A DNA stretch of 64,000 bases from Rhyzopertha dominica (lineage: Eukaryota; Arthropoda; Insecta; Coleoptera; Bostrichidae). The stretch is from the NCBI GenBank assembly GCA_025024175.1, contig QCXZ01000138.1, positions 52,609,092-52,673,091 of the forward strand, read 5' to 3'. Within the stretch, counting starts at the first letter, position 1, and each line of letters begins with the position of its first letter. Positions 24,060-37,400 of this stretch are shown here, piece after piece. The notes beneath the pieces were generated by a model. That model saw only the letters and a list, made by a program, of their open reading frames with translations. It was not told the origin of the DNA and made no database searches. Position numbers and translations under genes: made by a program.

Positions 24060-27000
24060 AATTTGTTATTTTAACAGAGGACGCCGGTGATCCAAATATT
24101 TACAGATATCAACTTTAGGACAACGCTGGATCACACACGTGTAGGCTGAAGAGGAGAAAGCTTCTACAATTACATTCGCTTTACAGAAACTTCACCTTGT
24201 CCTCCCTGCTCGTTGTCCATAACAACATTACAGTGACAAATTAAAAATATAAATGGACGGTTAGCAGTCTAAAACACATAAATGTTTCTAAACATCTTTG
24301 TGTTCTAGAAGTACAGTAATTATAGCCTATAAAATATAAAAGGAAGCAGTACTAATCTAGTCAACGACATATTTAATTTGTTTAAGAGATTATCTAAGCA
24401 CCACTGCAATATTTTGCTTTACCATTAAAGAAAAAACAAAATTCACGGGAATAGCAGGTATTAATGATTAATATTAGCTTTGAATTATTATATAATTAAT
24501 AAATAACCACTGACATAAAATAAAAGAGTGCAAACTGAAGTGTACAAAAAACCAGCATACGAAACCTATAAGATTGACAAGAGAACAAATAATTTTGTGT
24601 TGGCTCTCAATGGGCGTGGGTCCTCATCTAGATATCTCCATCGGTTAGCCTTGCAGAGCTCCTCTGTGAGTGAGTTATCGTGCCTTTGGTAGACAGAGCT
24701 AGTGATACACCAAGGCGCCAATGAGAGTCCATCGCGACCAAGGGACTTCAAGTTTTGATTAATTAGCGAACAAGTTAAAATTGGGAAGTAATGAATGATA
24801 CGATCAAAGAAAGGAGGGCGACAGAGTATACAGCGGAGCAGTAAAACTCCAGAACTGATTTTGTACACCACTTAACTTGTTTGCGTTTGGTGAATACTGA
24901 ATCTAATATTGCAGTGGTCTATCAGAATAAAGTTTGTAATATATATGACTTGATTTAATCTATAATGATCTTCACGGGTCAATGGAAATGGATGTCCGGA
25001 CCATAGATGTCCGCGTTTGATTCATTTGTTATTTGAATAGAGGACGCCGGTTATCCAAATATTTACAGTTATCAACTTGTCCTACCTGCTCGTTGTCCAT
25101 AACAATAATACACTGACAATTTAAAAATATAAATGGACGGTTAGCAGCCTAAAACACATAAATGTTTCTACACATCTTTGTGTTCTAGAAGTACAGTAAT
25201 TATACCCTATAAAATATAAAAGAACGCAGTACTAATCTAGTCAACGACCTATTCAATTTGTTTAAGAGGTTATCTAAGGACCATTGCAATATTTTGCTTT
25301 ACCTTTAAAGACAAACCAAAATTCACGGGAACAGCTGGTACTAATGAATAATATTAGCTTTATGTTATTATTAAATTAGTGAATAACCAGTGATCATAAA
25401 ATAAAAGAGTGCAAACTGAAGTGTACAAAAAACCAGCATACGAAACCTGTAAGATTAACAAGAGGACAAATAATTTTGTGTTGGCTCTCAATGGGCGTGG
25501 GTCCTCATCTAGATATCTCCATCGGTTAGCCTTGCAGAGCCCCTCTGTGAGTGGGTTATCGTGCCTTTGGTAGACAGAGCTAGTGATACACCAAGGCGCC
25601 AATGAGAGTCCATCGCGACCAAGGGACTTCAAGTTTTGATTAATTAGCGAACAAGTTAAAATTGGGAAATAATGAGTGATACGATCAAAGATAGGAGGGC
25701 GACAGAGTCTACAGCCGAGCAGTAAAACTCCCGAACTGATTTTGTACACCACTTAACTTGTTTGCGTTTGGTGAACACTGAATCTAATATTGCAGTGGTC
25801 TATCAGAACAAAGTTTGTAATATATATGACTTGATTTAATCTATAATGATCTTCACGGGTCAATGGAAATGGTTGCCCGGACCATAGGTGTCCGCGTTTG
25901 ATTCATTTGTTATTTGAATAGAGGACGCCGGTTATCCAAATATTTACAGTTATCAACTTGTCCTACCTGCTCGTTGTCCATAACAATAATACACCGACAA
26001 ATTAAAAATATAAATGGACGGTTAGCAGTCTAAAACACATAAATGTTTCTACACATCTTTGTGTTCTAGAAGTACAGTAATTATAGCCTATAAAATATAA
26101 AAGAACGCAGTAACTAATCTAGTCAACGACCTATTCAATTTGTTTAAAAGGTTATCTAAGGACCATTGCAATATTTTTCTTTACCTTTAAAAACAAACCA
26201 AAACTCACGTGAACAGCTGCTACTAATGAATAATATTAGCTCTATGTTATTATTAAATTAATGAATAACCAGTGATATCATAAAATGAAAGAGTGCAAAC
26301 TGCAGTGTACAAAAAACTAGCATACGAAACCTGTAAGATTAACAAGAGAACAAATAATTTTGTGTTGGCTCTCAATGGGCGTGGGTCCTCATCTAGATAT
26401 CTCCATCGGTTAGCCTTGCAGAGCCCCTCTGTGAGTGGGTTATCGTGCCTTTGGTAGACAGAGCTAGTGATACACCAAGGCGCCAATGAGAGTCCATCGC
26501 GACCAAGGGACTTCAAGTTTTGATTAATTAGCGAACAAGTTAAAATTGGGAAGTAATGAGTGATACGATCAAAGATAGGAGGGCGACAGAGTCTACAGCC
26601 GAGCAGTAAAACTCCCGAACTGATTTTGTACACCACTTAACTTGTTTGCGTTTGGTGAACACTGAATCTAATATTGCAGTGGTCTATCAGAACAAAGTTT
26701 GTAATATATATGACTTGATTTAATCTATAATGATCTTCACGGGTCAATGGAAATGGTTGCCCGGACCATAGGTGTCCGCGTTTGATTCATTTGTTATTTG
26801 AATAGAGGACGCCGGTTATCCAAATATTTACAGTTATCAACTTGTCCTACCTGCTCGTTGTCCATAACAATAATACACCGACAAATTAAAAATATAAATG
26901 GACGGTTAGCAGTCTAAAACACATAAATGTTTCTACACATCTTTGTGTTCTAGAAGTACAGTAATTATAGCCTATAAAATATAAAAGAACGCAGTAACTA

Positions 27001-29744
27001 ATCTAGTCAACGACCTATTCAATTTGTTTAAAAGGTTATCTAAGGACCATTGCAATATTTTGCTTTACCTTTAAAGACAAACCAAAATTCACGGGAACAG
27101 CTGGTACTAATGAATAATATTAGCTTTATGTTATTATTAAATTAATGAATAACCAGTGATATCATAAAATAAAAGAGTGCAAACTGCAGTGTACAAAAAA
27201 CTAGCATACGAAACCTGTAAGATTAACAAGAGAACAAATAATTTTGTGTTGGCTCTCAATGGGCGTGGGTCCTCATCTAGATATCTCCATCGGTTAGCCT
27301 TGCAGAGCCCCTCTGTGAGTGGGTTATCGTGCCTTTGGTAGACAGAGCTAGTGATACACCAAGGCGCCAATGAGAGTCCATCGCGACCGAGGGACTTCAA
27401 GTTTTGATTAATTAGCGAACAAGTTAAAATTGGGAAGTAATGAGTGATACGATCAAAGGTAGGAGGGCGACAGAGTCTACAGCCGAGCAGTAAAACTCCC
27501 GAACTGATTTTGTACACCACTTAACTTGTTTGCGTTTGGTGAACACTGAATCTAATATTGCAGTGGTCTATCAGAACAAAGTTTGTAATATATATGACTT
27601 GATTTAATCTATAATGATCTTCACGGGTCAATGGAAATGGTTGCCCGGACCATAGGTGTCCGCGTTTGATTCATTTGTTATTTGAATAGAGGACGCCGGT
27701 TATCCAAATATTTACAGTTATCAACTTGTCCTACCTGCTCGTTGTCCATAACAATAATACACCGACAAATTAAAAATATAAATGGACGGTTAGCAGTCTA
27801 AAACACATAAATGTTTCTACACATCTTTGTGTTCTAGAAGTACAGTAATTATAGCCTATAAAATATAAAAGAACGCAGTAACTAATCTAGTCAACGACCT
27901 ATTCAATTTGTTTAAAAGGTTATCTAAGGACCATTGCAATATTTTGCTTTACCTTTAAAGACAAACCAAAGTTCACGGGAACAACTGCTACTAATGAATA
28001 ATATTAGCTTTATGTTATTATTAAATTAATGAATAACCAGTGATATCATAAAATAAAAGAGTGCAAACTGAAGTGTACAAAAAACTAGCATACGAAACCT
28101 GTAAGATTAACAAGAGGACAAATAATTTTGTGTTGGCTCTCAATGGGCGTGGGTCCTCATCTAGATATCTCCATCGGTTAGCCTTGCAGAGCCCCTCTGT
28201 GAGTGGGTTATCGTGCCTTTGGTAGACAGAGCTAGTGATACACCAAGGCGCCAATGAGAGTCCATCGCGACCGAGGGACTTCAAGTTTTGATTAATTAGT
28301 GAACAAGTTAAAATTGGGAAGTAATGAGTGATGCGATCAAAGAAAGGAGGGCGACAGAGTTTAAGGCGGAGCAGTAAAATTCCCGAACTGATTTTGTACA
28401 CCTCTTAACTTGTTTGCGTTTGGTGAATACGGAATCTTATATTGCAGTGGTCTATCAGAACAAAGTTTGTAATATATATGACTTGATTTAATCTATAATG
28501 ATCTTCACGGGTCAATGGAAATGGTTTACTGTATCATAGATGTCCGCGTTTGGGTCATTTGTTATTTGAACAGAGGACACCGGTTATTCAAATATTTACA
28601 GATATCAACTTTAGGACGACGCTGGATGACACACGTGTAGGAAACTTCACCTTGTCCTCGCTGCTCGTTGTCCATAACAACATTACAGTGACGAATTAAA
28701 AATATAAATGGACGGTTAGCAGTCTAAAACACATAAATGTTGCTAAACATCTTTGTGTTCTAGAAGTACAGTGATTATGGCCTATAAAATATAAAATAAA
28801 GCGGTACTAATCTAGTCAACGACTTATTTAATTTGTTTAAGAGATTATCTAAGGACCATTGCAATATTTTGCTTTACCTTTAAAGACAAAACAAAATTCA
28901 TGGGAACAGCAGGTTCTAATGATTAATATTAGCTTTATATTATTGTTAAATTATTAAATTAATGAATAATCAGTGATATCATAAAATAAAGGGTGCAAAT
29001 TGAAGTGCACAAAAAACCAGCATACGAAACCTACAAGACTGACAAGAGGAAAATTAATTTTAATGTGTTGGCTCTCAATGGGCGTGGGTTCTCATCTAGA
29101 TATCTCCATCGGTTAGCCTTGCAGAGCCCCTCTGTCATAACAGAGTGAGTATATCGTGCCTTTGGTAGACAGAGCTAGTGATTCACCAAGGCGCCAATGA
29201 GAGTCCATCGCGACAAAGGGATTTCAAGTTTTGATTAATTAGTGAACAAGGTAAGATTGGGAAGTAATGAGTGATGCGATCAAAGAAAGGAGGGCGACAG
29301 AGTCTAAAGCGGAGCAGTAAAATTCCCGAGCCGAACTGGCTGCAGTTTCCAAACCATCCCCTAATTACGAACGGCAAGGAAATATGGGAAGCGGGATATC
29401 CCAACAATCATGCCACTGCAGCTAACAAAGCACCCGCAGTATGCAATTGCGCCAGGTCAACGTGGTCACGATCTGTAGATATCCCGGTTTAACTGGGAAA
29501 GGATGGGTGTGTTCGTTAACTTCGGGAATGATCGAACCTCACGGATCCTTCTCGAGAATCGTACTGCTCGGGACACGAACTGATTTTGTGCACCTCTTAA
29601 CTTGTTTGCGTTTGATGTGTACTGAATCTAATATTGCAGTGGTCTAGCAGAACAAAGTTTGTAATATCTGACTTGATTTAATTTGTATAATGATCTTCAT
29701 GGGTCAATGGAAATGTTTGCCTGGACCATGGATGTCCGCGTTTG
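24060..29744. repeat. Satellite array: six tandem copies of an ~884 bp unit
   Basis: The phrase GAGGACGCCGG (GAGGACACCGG in the last copy) recurs at 24077, 25040, 25921, 26805, 27689 and 28573, giving unit lengths of 963, 881, 884, 884, 884 and about 1170 (the last with an insertion). The four interior copies are near-identical. The first and last are more diverged and carry sequence missing from the interior ones. Each of the first five has an open minus-strand frame of 101-130 codons (for example 25752-25360) containing SLINQNLKSLGRDGLSLAP, with no similarity I can name. The frames are probably passengers of the repeat. Confidence 0.92.
29327..29578. mobile_element. ~250 bp GC-richer insertion in the last satellite copy
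   Basis: Interior units read TTCCCGAACTGATTTTG without a break. In the last unit about 250 bp separates TTCCCGA from CGAACTGATTTTG. The extra block is bounded by an 8 bp inverted pair TCCCGAGC / GCTCGGGA, and CGAACTG occurs at both junctions, as expected of a target duplication. It is clearly GC-richer than the satellite. No transposase is present and the source is unknown: a MITE-like element or a captured fragment. Confidence 0.55.
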
Positions 29745-32700
29745 GTTGAATTCAGTTGAACTAAGTTTAAATAAGAAATTATGGAACAATATATTAGATT
29801 CGACTAGCAAAACAGACTTACGCTTAATGTCTTTTCCCAGATATCAACGAATTGCTATCCGTATCAGGCACCGAACCTCTTTCCTCGAAGTTCAATACGA
29901 AAATGACTAATTATGCGATTGCTAGGTGGTGTTGTATAACTATGCAATCCATCCATGTTGGCGTCAACAAATACTTATGTAACAAAAAAGAGCGGCGCGC
30001 TAGGCAAACAGATTTATTTTTGTCGAAGCATGTATTGCTTTTACAGGGTGTGTTAAAAAATGTACAGGGCCATAAGGGGTCACAATTTTAAAATTATTGG
30101 GCCGATGTGAACATAATTAAATGTCAAAGTTAATTAACAAAGAAGCACTGTTTGTAAAAAGTTAAGAGTAAATAAAATTTCTCAGAAAGGTGCATTAGTG
30201 GTTAAACAACCCTTTGAAGAAAAGCTAGACAAAATATTTCTGCTATTCTTTGGTAGTGAAAATAAAGGAGCATTTTACGATCAATTTGAGTATTGAAAAA
30301 ATGATATGAAGGTGTTAAAGCATAGATTTGAACAAGTAAATATAAATAATAATCAGAAGTTTGGGCAAGGAATCAAAAATATGCTGGTGGTACTCAAAGA
30401 ATACTATTGCACAGAATTGTCAATTTGATAATTTTTGGTTTTGTTTGTAGCTATATTTCTCAGTAATGATGATGTTTTCAAAATTTTCATTCAAATATTA
30501 TTCTTTAGTATCTACAGGGTATTTAAATTTACAATTTCTTAAGAGATACACCAGCTTCTGTCACATGTTTTATATAGACAAACTTTATATGTATATATGT
30601 ATGTGTCCTCCCTCCCTCTTCCGCACAAATACCTGATGGTACCAGTCAGTACCTTTATCAGTTTGATGGCTGCAAATATCTGTCACATGTTTTAGTATCT
30701 ATCAAATTAAGGCCAAAGCAATCGTGATGTGGCATAAACAGCAATTTTGTCAATATTAACTTTTGTCACTTAAACCACTCCTAGCTAAAATTTTCCGTAG
30801 AATCAAAAAATGACATGAAAAAGGAGTGTTCCTTTTATTTTTTTTTAGTGTTGACGTCACGCTGTAACTGCTGCAAATAGATAATTATTAATGTTATATA
30901 GGTGTTTCGATTCGAATTCTTTTTTTGTGACAAAGGTCCAATTGGGTCTGCACCTTTCTTTTTTTTGAGAGAAACTAAATAACGCAGGCGGCTACATTTT
31001 ATTTTCTCCATTCGTCCCGTAAAGTATTACTTTCCACACTTCGTACGTAAATAACTGTTATACAGACTCAACAGTTAAATAATGACGTCAGCCCAAAATG
31101 TTAAAATTCAATTATTAACCATTGTAAGCTTTTACACACATCTCTTGAGATCGCGAAGCGCGGGGTGCGTTTGCCTCCACCCTCACCCCATCGTTTCCCT
31201 AGATAACGAATTTAATACGAACGTACGACATCCACACCTATGTCGCGAACATCTGTGGGGTGGTTCGCCCCCTGTACCCACAGAGAACCGAAGGCAGTAG
31301 GGTCTAATATCGTGTGTAGCCATTTCACGGGGTATGGCTGGTGGCTGGAAAGCCGTGTAAAACGAACGGAAATGGCGCCGTTATCTGTAACACGCTGTAC
31401 TAAAACACTGACTGAGAGTCTATTCGAAAATAGTTTGTGTAATTTCCGTTCTCGAGCCACTTGTTATAATGTAATAATATAGCAGTAGATAAAGTGGTGC
31501 GGAGAATGCGCCCCAAGTCGGGACGGGGCACACTGTTAAAACGCGCCTGTCCCTGTGGATGTGTGAATACGAGGGGCATTTTGATGAACTGGTCGAATAC
31601 AAACTTAAAATGGATTTTTTCTTGAACGGCTAATCCGATTTTGGTTCCATTTGTAGCTTCATTTCTCAGCCATGATGCTGTTTGCGGAATTTTCATTCAA
31701 ATTTCGGTCTTCAGTATCTACAGGGTGTGCAAACGAGGATGACTTTTTCCTGCAAAATTTACAATTCCTTAAGAGGTGCACCAGCTACAACTGCTACAGG
31801 CCTCATTTTTCCTGAACATTTTCTTTTTTGATCCACGCCAATATTTTTACTATTAATTAAGATACACAGTTTTTGAAGTAAATCAGTTATTTATGACAAT
31901 TTAAGAACTATAGGTACAACAAAATTAAACCTAAGAGCACTAAAACAACAAGAACAGTACCTATAGGTAACAAGAAAAGTGGAAAGAACAAAAACTAATA
32001 CTGATACTATCCGCACACAACAGTTTTACTCATTGGATTGTTTGTTTTCTTTCTTTTCTTAGTTTTTTTTTAGATTCAAGGGTTAAGCTTCTTAACTATT
32101 TTGAGGCTTTATCCTTAAAGCAAATAGAAAATAAGTAGTTATTATGGTATAGACATTACATTAACAAGCACGTATTAGTTATTGGTAGCTGTCTTCTCCA
32201 TTAGCTTCCTTATAGGTAAGGTTTTGTAGAATAGAATGGACTCTTTTTGGGATACATTTTAGCAATTTTTGAAGATCATTATTTTTGCTACTTATCGGGT
32301 TTAAACTACAGCAAAGTAGATTTAGTGACATTTCCATAGATATTAGTGATTTCCTATACTCTTCTATTTAAATCTACGCTATCAAATTCTTCATCATTAA
32401 ATGTTATTTTGAGGTAGGTACAGAGTTCCTGGAGTTTCTTGTCTAACTTGTAAGAATACTGATTTTGATATCAAAAACTTGTAAGCTTGTATTGTTTGAA
32501 GGAGTTGTCATTTCAAAAACCATGAATATTTTTTTGCCCGAGATCCTAGCTGATTGTAACCAGTCCCAGGAAGTAATGATTTGGAAACTAGCTTTTAGTT
32601 CGATAACGGAGTGTACGCCCTGTGCATCCATGTGAGCAAGTCCGCGCAAGAAAATTTGCAGCTAAATATTTTAATGTGAGGATTTATTGCTAAAGGACAT

Positions 32701-33000
32701 TAGCGTCTGCAAATTTCGATTCTGTGGTGGGCAGTTGTCGGTCCAGATAGTTATTGAAGTTGTAGTTTTTGGCAAAGAGGTTACATACCGTACTAAGCAT
32801 GATGCCATCTATTTTCCACCTCTACCAGCGACTGATTCGCCTCACATAAGGCAATTGGACTAATTTCTGTAGAACCCTAAATAGTATAACTGAAGCACCA
32901 AAACTTCAAACTATTCTTATTTCAAGCCTAGTGATTTTGTAGGTTACGCCTCTTTCAAAAGATATAATTTTAAGAAAGCTAATTTCTTGGCTCTTTATGA
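29745..33000. other. Intergenic DNA with diverged direct repeats
   Basis: No gene recognised. Two diverged copies of a ~160 bp sequence (30420-30580 and 31630-31800, both containing GTATCTACAGGGT and ACCAGCT) flank a GC-richer block at 31080-31600 with open but unrecognised frames. ACAGGGTGT motifs lie at about 30043 and 31720. Confidence 0.4.
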
Positions 33001-33029
33001 TAGTTATTACAGGTTTTTAGACTTATGTA

Positions 33030-34400
33030 GCAATGTGGTCTGCGAATACTTTATCAACATCTTTATATTATTTTAATGCCCCTGTTCCGTTAGTTAAACC
33101 ATCCAAAACTTGTTTTCTGCATCCACCTTGGTTTAACAAGAAACTGATTGACCTTATTCGGGGAAAAACCATCTTCTTAAGAAACCTCCTAAATTTGGAG
33201 CACTATACTTTTACACTAATGAATACAAAAGACTACGTTATGTGGTGGAAAAGCAGTGAAATTGACATCAACGTTAATCTATCTAATTTGTGGCCCTTTT
33301 TAAGATTTTTATGATTCCGGTGGTACTACTTCCGAGAGCTCTGACCCTATAGTGAATGCATTTGCAGATTATTTCAATTATAACAAACTAAGAAAATACT
33401 CATACAGCAGGAATAGATCAAATTCCAAGTTTTCTTGTGAGGGTCTGCAGGTGCGTGTTTGTCAAGCCACTGGTTACATTGTTTAATCTTATATTAAAAT
33501 ATTCACAATTTCCCAGTGTTTGAAAGTATTTGGCTAATTCTGACAAAACATGATCCAACATTAGTTAATAACTATCTCGATTTTGATCAATTTCTCTAAA
33601 ATATTTGAGATGATTTAGTTCAGAAAGATCAGAAAGTCAGTTCGTAGTATTATTGAGAATCAGCATGGTTTTGTTCGGAGGAAATCGACAACTACTAACC
33701 TAGCATCAATGACTAAATTTATGTCAGAAGTTGATGGCCAAGTTGATGTCACTTACACAGATTTCTGTAAGGCATTTCAGTGAATCAACCATTTTATTCT
33801 TCTCAATAAGTTGCACAGATTTGGGTTATCCGATTGTCCGATCAAACTGATCGTACACAATAGTTAGTTGAATATCAAAACGTCCGCTCGTACATATTCA
33901 GTCCAACTTCAGGAGTACCCCAAGGGTCTAACTTAGGTCCTTTACTTTTTCTTCTTATCGTCAATGACTTGCCTACTGCTCTGCAAAGCCCTAACCTTCT
34001 TTTCACTGACGATTTGAAGACCTATCTTCGAATTCTAAGAGCGTGGAACTCATTGTGAGGAACTGCAAAGATTTTAGAAAGAGTGAACGTTTAATGTCTT
34101 TATATTTTGCATACTTTAGATCAAAACTAGAATACTGCTCCATTGTCTGGTACCCTTTCTATGATGTACATTAATTTATAGATTGGAATAAATTCAAGAA
34201 AGATTTCTTAAATACATAGCTTTTAAAACCGACGATCACTGCTCTGACAGAGGCTTCAGTCACCAAACATTGTTGAATACTTTTCTAGAATTAATATACA
34301 TGTACCGAGATTAAATGCTAGGAGTTCTTTTATTTTCTACTGCGGCAGGGTCATGACAAACGTTATTTTCAAGAGCCCTGACAATGTTATGTGCTCATCT
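33030..34400 (+). mobile_element. Non-LTR retrotransposon (I/jockey/CR1-like), decayed
   Basis: In order: PPWFNKKLIDLIRGK (33125), a piece equivalent to QHGFVRRKSTTTNLAS (33655), VDVTYTDFCKAFQ (33735), SGVPQGSNLGPLLFLL equivalent (33905), LLFTDDLKTY equivalent (34000, catalytic block with FTDD) and SKLEYCSIVWYPFY (34120). All are in plus orientation and broken by frameshifts. The endonuclease domain is missing. Confidence 0.75.
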
Positions 34401-34779
34401 ACCAAAACCTTTTTTTGCAGGTATGGATTTCTTTAACCAATCGTATGAGGTGACAGGGCGGCTTGTGTTAAACGGGTTGGAAGAAGGAACCAGCTGGGGG
34501 GAGAAGAAGATGGTTAAGGTTTAATGATATTGATGATGATAACCATGAGAACACCTTGTATTGGGGTATGTGATTGGTTTAGATTTAAAAAATAGAGTTG
34601 ATTTTAGCTTGATATAGAGAAGAGAAACCGGATTATTGTTGTTATTGTTGCGTTATGTTGGATAATTAATATTATTCGTTCCTGTAATTAAAATATTAAA
34701 AAATATTAAGAGGATGGGCAAAATCTAATGAAGAATCCTGTACGTAATTAAGATAGTTTACGTCAGTGGGGGCAACCCG

Positions 34780-35285
34780 CATAAAAATGGAATATTCCCG
34801 GTAACAGTGTAGAAAGTATAGGAGGCAATCGTGTACTGAATGGAATATCGCTCGAGCCGGCCGCCCGAAAAGCTCCGGGAAGTTTCCAGTCGCCCTGCGA
34901 GCATCTTGTCGCTCCCCAATCCAGCTCGCAACTTCAAACTACAAATGCCTTTATAGATGGTAGGAAATTACGGGACTACTATCTTTCATTTTACGCCCGA
35001 AATTTCTTATTCCAATTTCCCGTTCGCGTCTGTCAGTTGTTATGAGTCATTTTCTGATAACGCCCCCGAAGCGACTATTATGCAATAGAACTATTATACA
35101 AGGCGCTTATCGCGCGCTATATGTCATGCGGTGGGGAATTGGCGACGTTGGCAGCACTGTTTCTCGCCTCACTTGCCACGGTTGGTAATAATGCCGCCGC
35201 CGTTCTCAGGTGGCTTTTGTTTATGTCTTTCTATTGTTTCGCGCTGCTTGATTAATTCGAATGCCCGTTTCTTTTGTTCTATTCG
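34780..35285. promoter_or_regulatory. GC-richer unique block next to a Penelope insertion
   Basis: About 500 bp of complex, non-repetitive, GC-richer sequence (CGCTCGAGCCGGCCGCCCG near 34850, many TTAT/ATAA cores) without an open frame. It resembles a conserved non-coding element interrupted or abutted by the Penelope-like element that starts at ~35290. Conservation is not testable here. Confidence 0.22.
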
Positions 35286-35289
35286 CGTA

Positions 35290-37400
35290 TTTTAATAGAT
35301 TGGCGCAAGAAACCGCTTATTAAAAATGGCTTTCCGCAATGATTTTCGCAAAGAAAACATTGCACGCGCGATTAAATTGTAGAAAAATAGAAAATGCCAA
35401 GTGATGTTAGCATTGTACAGCATTCTCTGTATTCTAATTTTATATTGCTTTTTAAGTATTTGATCCACAATTTTTGTGTCGTATCCATTGCTAAAGGCTA
35501 TTTGTTTAATTGTCGTCAATTCTTTTTCGAAACTTTCTTTTCTAAGTGGTATATTTATTAGTCTGTTTATTAAACTATAAAACACCGATTGCTTAATCTG
35601 CAACGATTGATTTGAAGAAGCTGGGATTGTAACATCTGACTGTGTTGGTTTCCTATAAATTTCAAAGTCTATTTTACTATTTTTTACCGACATTGATAAG
35701 TCCAGAAAATAAAGAACTCCATCCTTTTCTTTTTCTAAGGTAAATTGAATCTTTTTATTTATTGTATTTAAGAATTTTAAGAATACATCTAACTGCTTGA
35801 CAGTTTCCGTCCAAATACAAAAAATATCATCAACATATCTAGTCCAGAATAATATATTTTTAATAATTTCATTTTTCTTTGCAAAAAGTTTTTCTTCGAA
35901 ATTTGACATTAAAATTTCAGCCAAAACTGGAGACAAAGGTGAACCCATTGGCAGTCCATCGTCTTGCTTGTAGAATGTGTCATTAAACGTAAACAATATT
36001 CAGTAGTTCAGTTTTTTCTGTGTTTGACAGGTGGCAGTTCTCTATTTTATTTTTGAGGATTGTTAAAAGTTCATTTAGGGGGATAGAAGTAAAAAGATTT
36101 AGACACATCAAAGGACACAAGAATAGCGTTGTTTGGTATTGATAATTCTTTTACCTTGTTCGTGAAACCTACGGAATTCTTCACGCTGTATTTGGACTGG
36201 CGTTCAATTGATTGTATCAAAATGTTGTTGGAGAATTTGCATAATTTATACGATATAACGTAGGAAACAACCGGTCTCAAAGGTATTCCATTTTTGTGAA
36301 TTTTTGAGAGGCCATATAGAATTGGAGTTCGGGGGTTCATTATTCTTAATTTGTACTTTTCTTCGTTTGATATCAAGTGTTCTGAAGATTTTAAAATGCT
36401 AGTGACGTCTTTTTGAAACTGGCCTGTGGGATATGAATTAAGTTTAGAAAAGTTGTTTGCGTTCAATAAATTATTTAGTTTAGTCTGTTTTTAAAGTAAC
36501 GATGGTATTGCCTTTATCCACCTTACAAATAGTTTTTTTCTGTACATTTTTGTTTTATGCTTTTTATTAATTTGATTTCTACATTTGACCCTTTGTATGA
36601 ATGGTAATTCTGTTTGTATTTGTTTGTTATCATATCCGCACACGTGTATTTTTCGTTTTTCGTATCCTCGTTTGTTACTTTGTCCAAGGCTAATTCTGTA
36701 TTTATACCTAATATTTCAAATTCTTTTTTAGACACTGGAAAGTTTTGGTTATATTTTAGATATTTATTTAATAATTTTTGTTCTGCCTGTGTAAAATTTG
36801 TACTCGTTTACTAGACGATCACTGAATTGAAATTCACACTGGGGATTAACTGCCTTGATTTTAACTCTATTTTCTGTTTGATGACTCCGCAGATGTTTTA
36901 AATTCCTAAATTGAGTCAAATATCGTTTATGGACTAGTATTTGAACATCACTGTAGATATCATTAGTTATCTCATCAAACATTATGTTTTTTATGCAATT
37001 TTGTATGAATTAATTTTAAATGCTCACCCAGGTTTTGCTGACGTGTGTGCCACTTTCTGATTTCCACATAGAACTTACATTGCTTATTAAACCAAATATG
37101 ATTGGAACGCATCTTGAGTTTAAGTAACGTCTTTTTGAACAGAAACACCAACTTGCTCGCACTGGCATTATGAATATGTTGAATGGATTCAAAGGTGCAT
37201 TCTTTGTGAAACATCCTGAATCAATTAGGTAGCTTGGAAACAAGCTGATTGATTGAACGTATGTGCTTTCTCTCAGATAAGTCTGACGATCGTTTCGACC
37301 TAAAACGGTCATTGTCAAAGAGATAACAGCATTATACTAAACTCAGATGTGCAGAATTTTGTTTGCATCCCCTTCTTTTACAGGGCTATTTAAGAACCTA
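35290..37400 (-). mobile_element. Penelope-like element (family A), longest copy
   Basis: Minus-strand open pieces run from an outer terminal block (37400-37230) through N-terminal frames (37214-36523) to the RT: LYGLSKIHKNGIPLRPVVSY and LVSFDVSKSF in 36466-36071, then DDGLPMGSPLSPVLAEILMSNF and RYVDDIFCIW (catalytic YVDD) in 35996-35292. The RT thumb region ends with SNGYDTKIVDQILKKQYK. Several frameshifts separate the pieces. The GIY-YIG endonuclease that should follow is absent, so the element is 3'-truncated at ~35290. Penelope-like RTs use GIY-YIG endonucleases and LTR-like terminal repeats; the outer block here recurs at 9215-9350. Confidence 0.85.
35292..35996 (-). pseudogene. Penelope-like reverse transcriptase, C-terminal open piece
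   Basis: 234 codons open, covering RT blocks 4-7 and the thumb: GLPMGSPLSPVLAE, RYVDDIF, KKIQFTLEKEKDG, YFLDLSMSVK, EIYRKPTQSDV, FYSLINRLINIPL. It is the longest intact transposon frame of its family here. The preceding RT blocks lie in another frame (36466-36071), so no full protein can be made. Confidence 0.8.

Noticed and set aside
24566..28401. Treating the repeated minus frames as five genes
   Set aside because: They are copies of the same tandem repeat unit with no start context, domain or neighbouring exon support.
29520..29545. B-box-like GAGGTTCGATC on the minus strand inside the satellite insertion, suggesting a tRNA-derived SINE
   Set aside because: No convincing A box or poly(A)/microsatellite tail; left as an unidentified insertion.
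31082..31696. Overlapping open frames of 60-98 codons on both strands
   Set aside because: Openness on several frames at once points to GC-richer composition, not to a gene.
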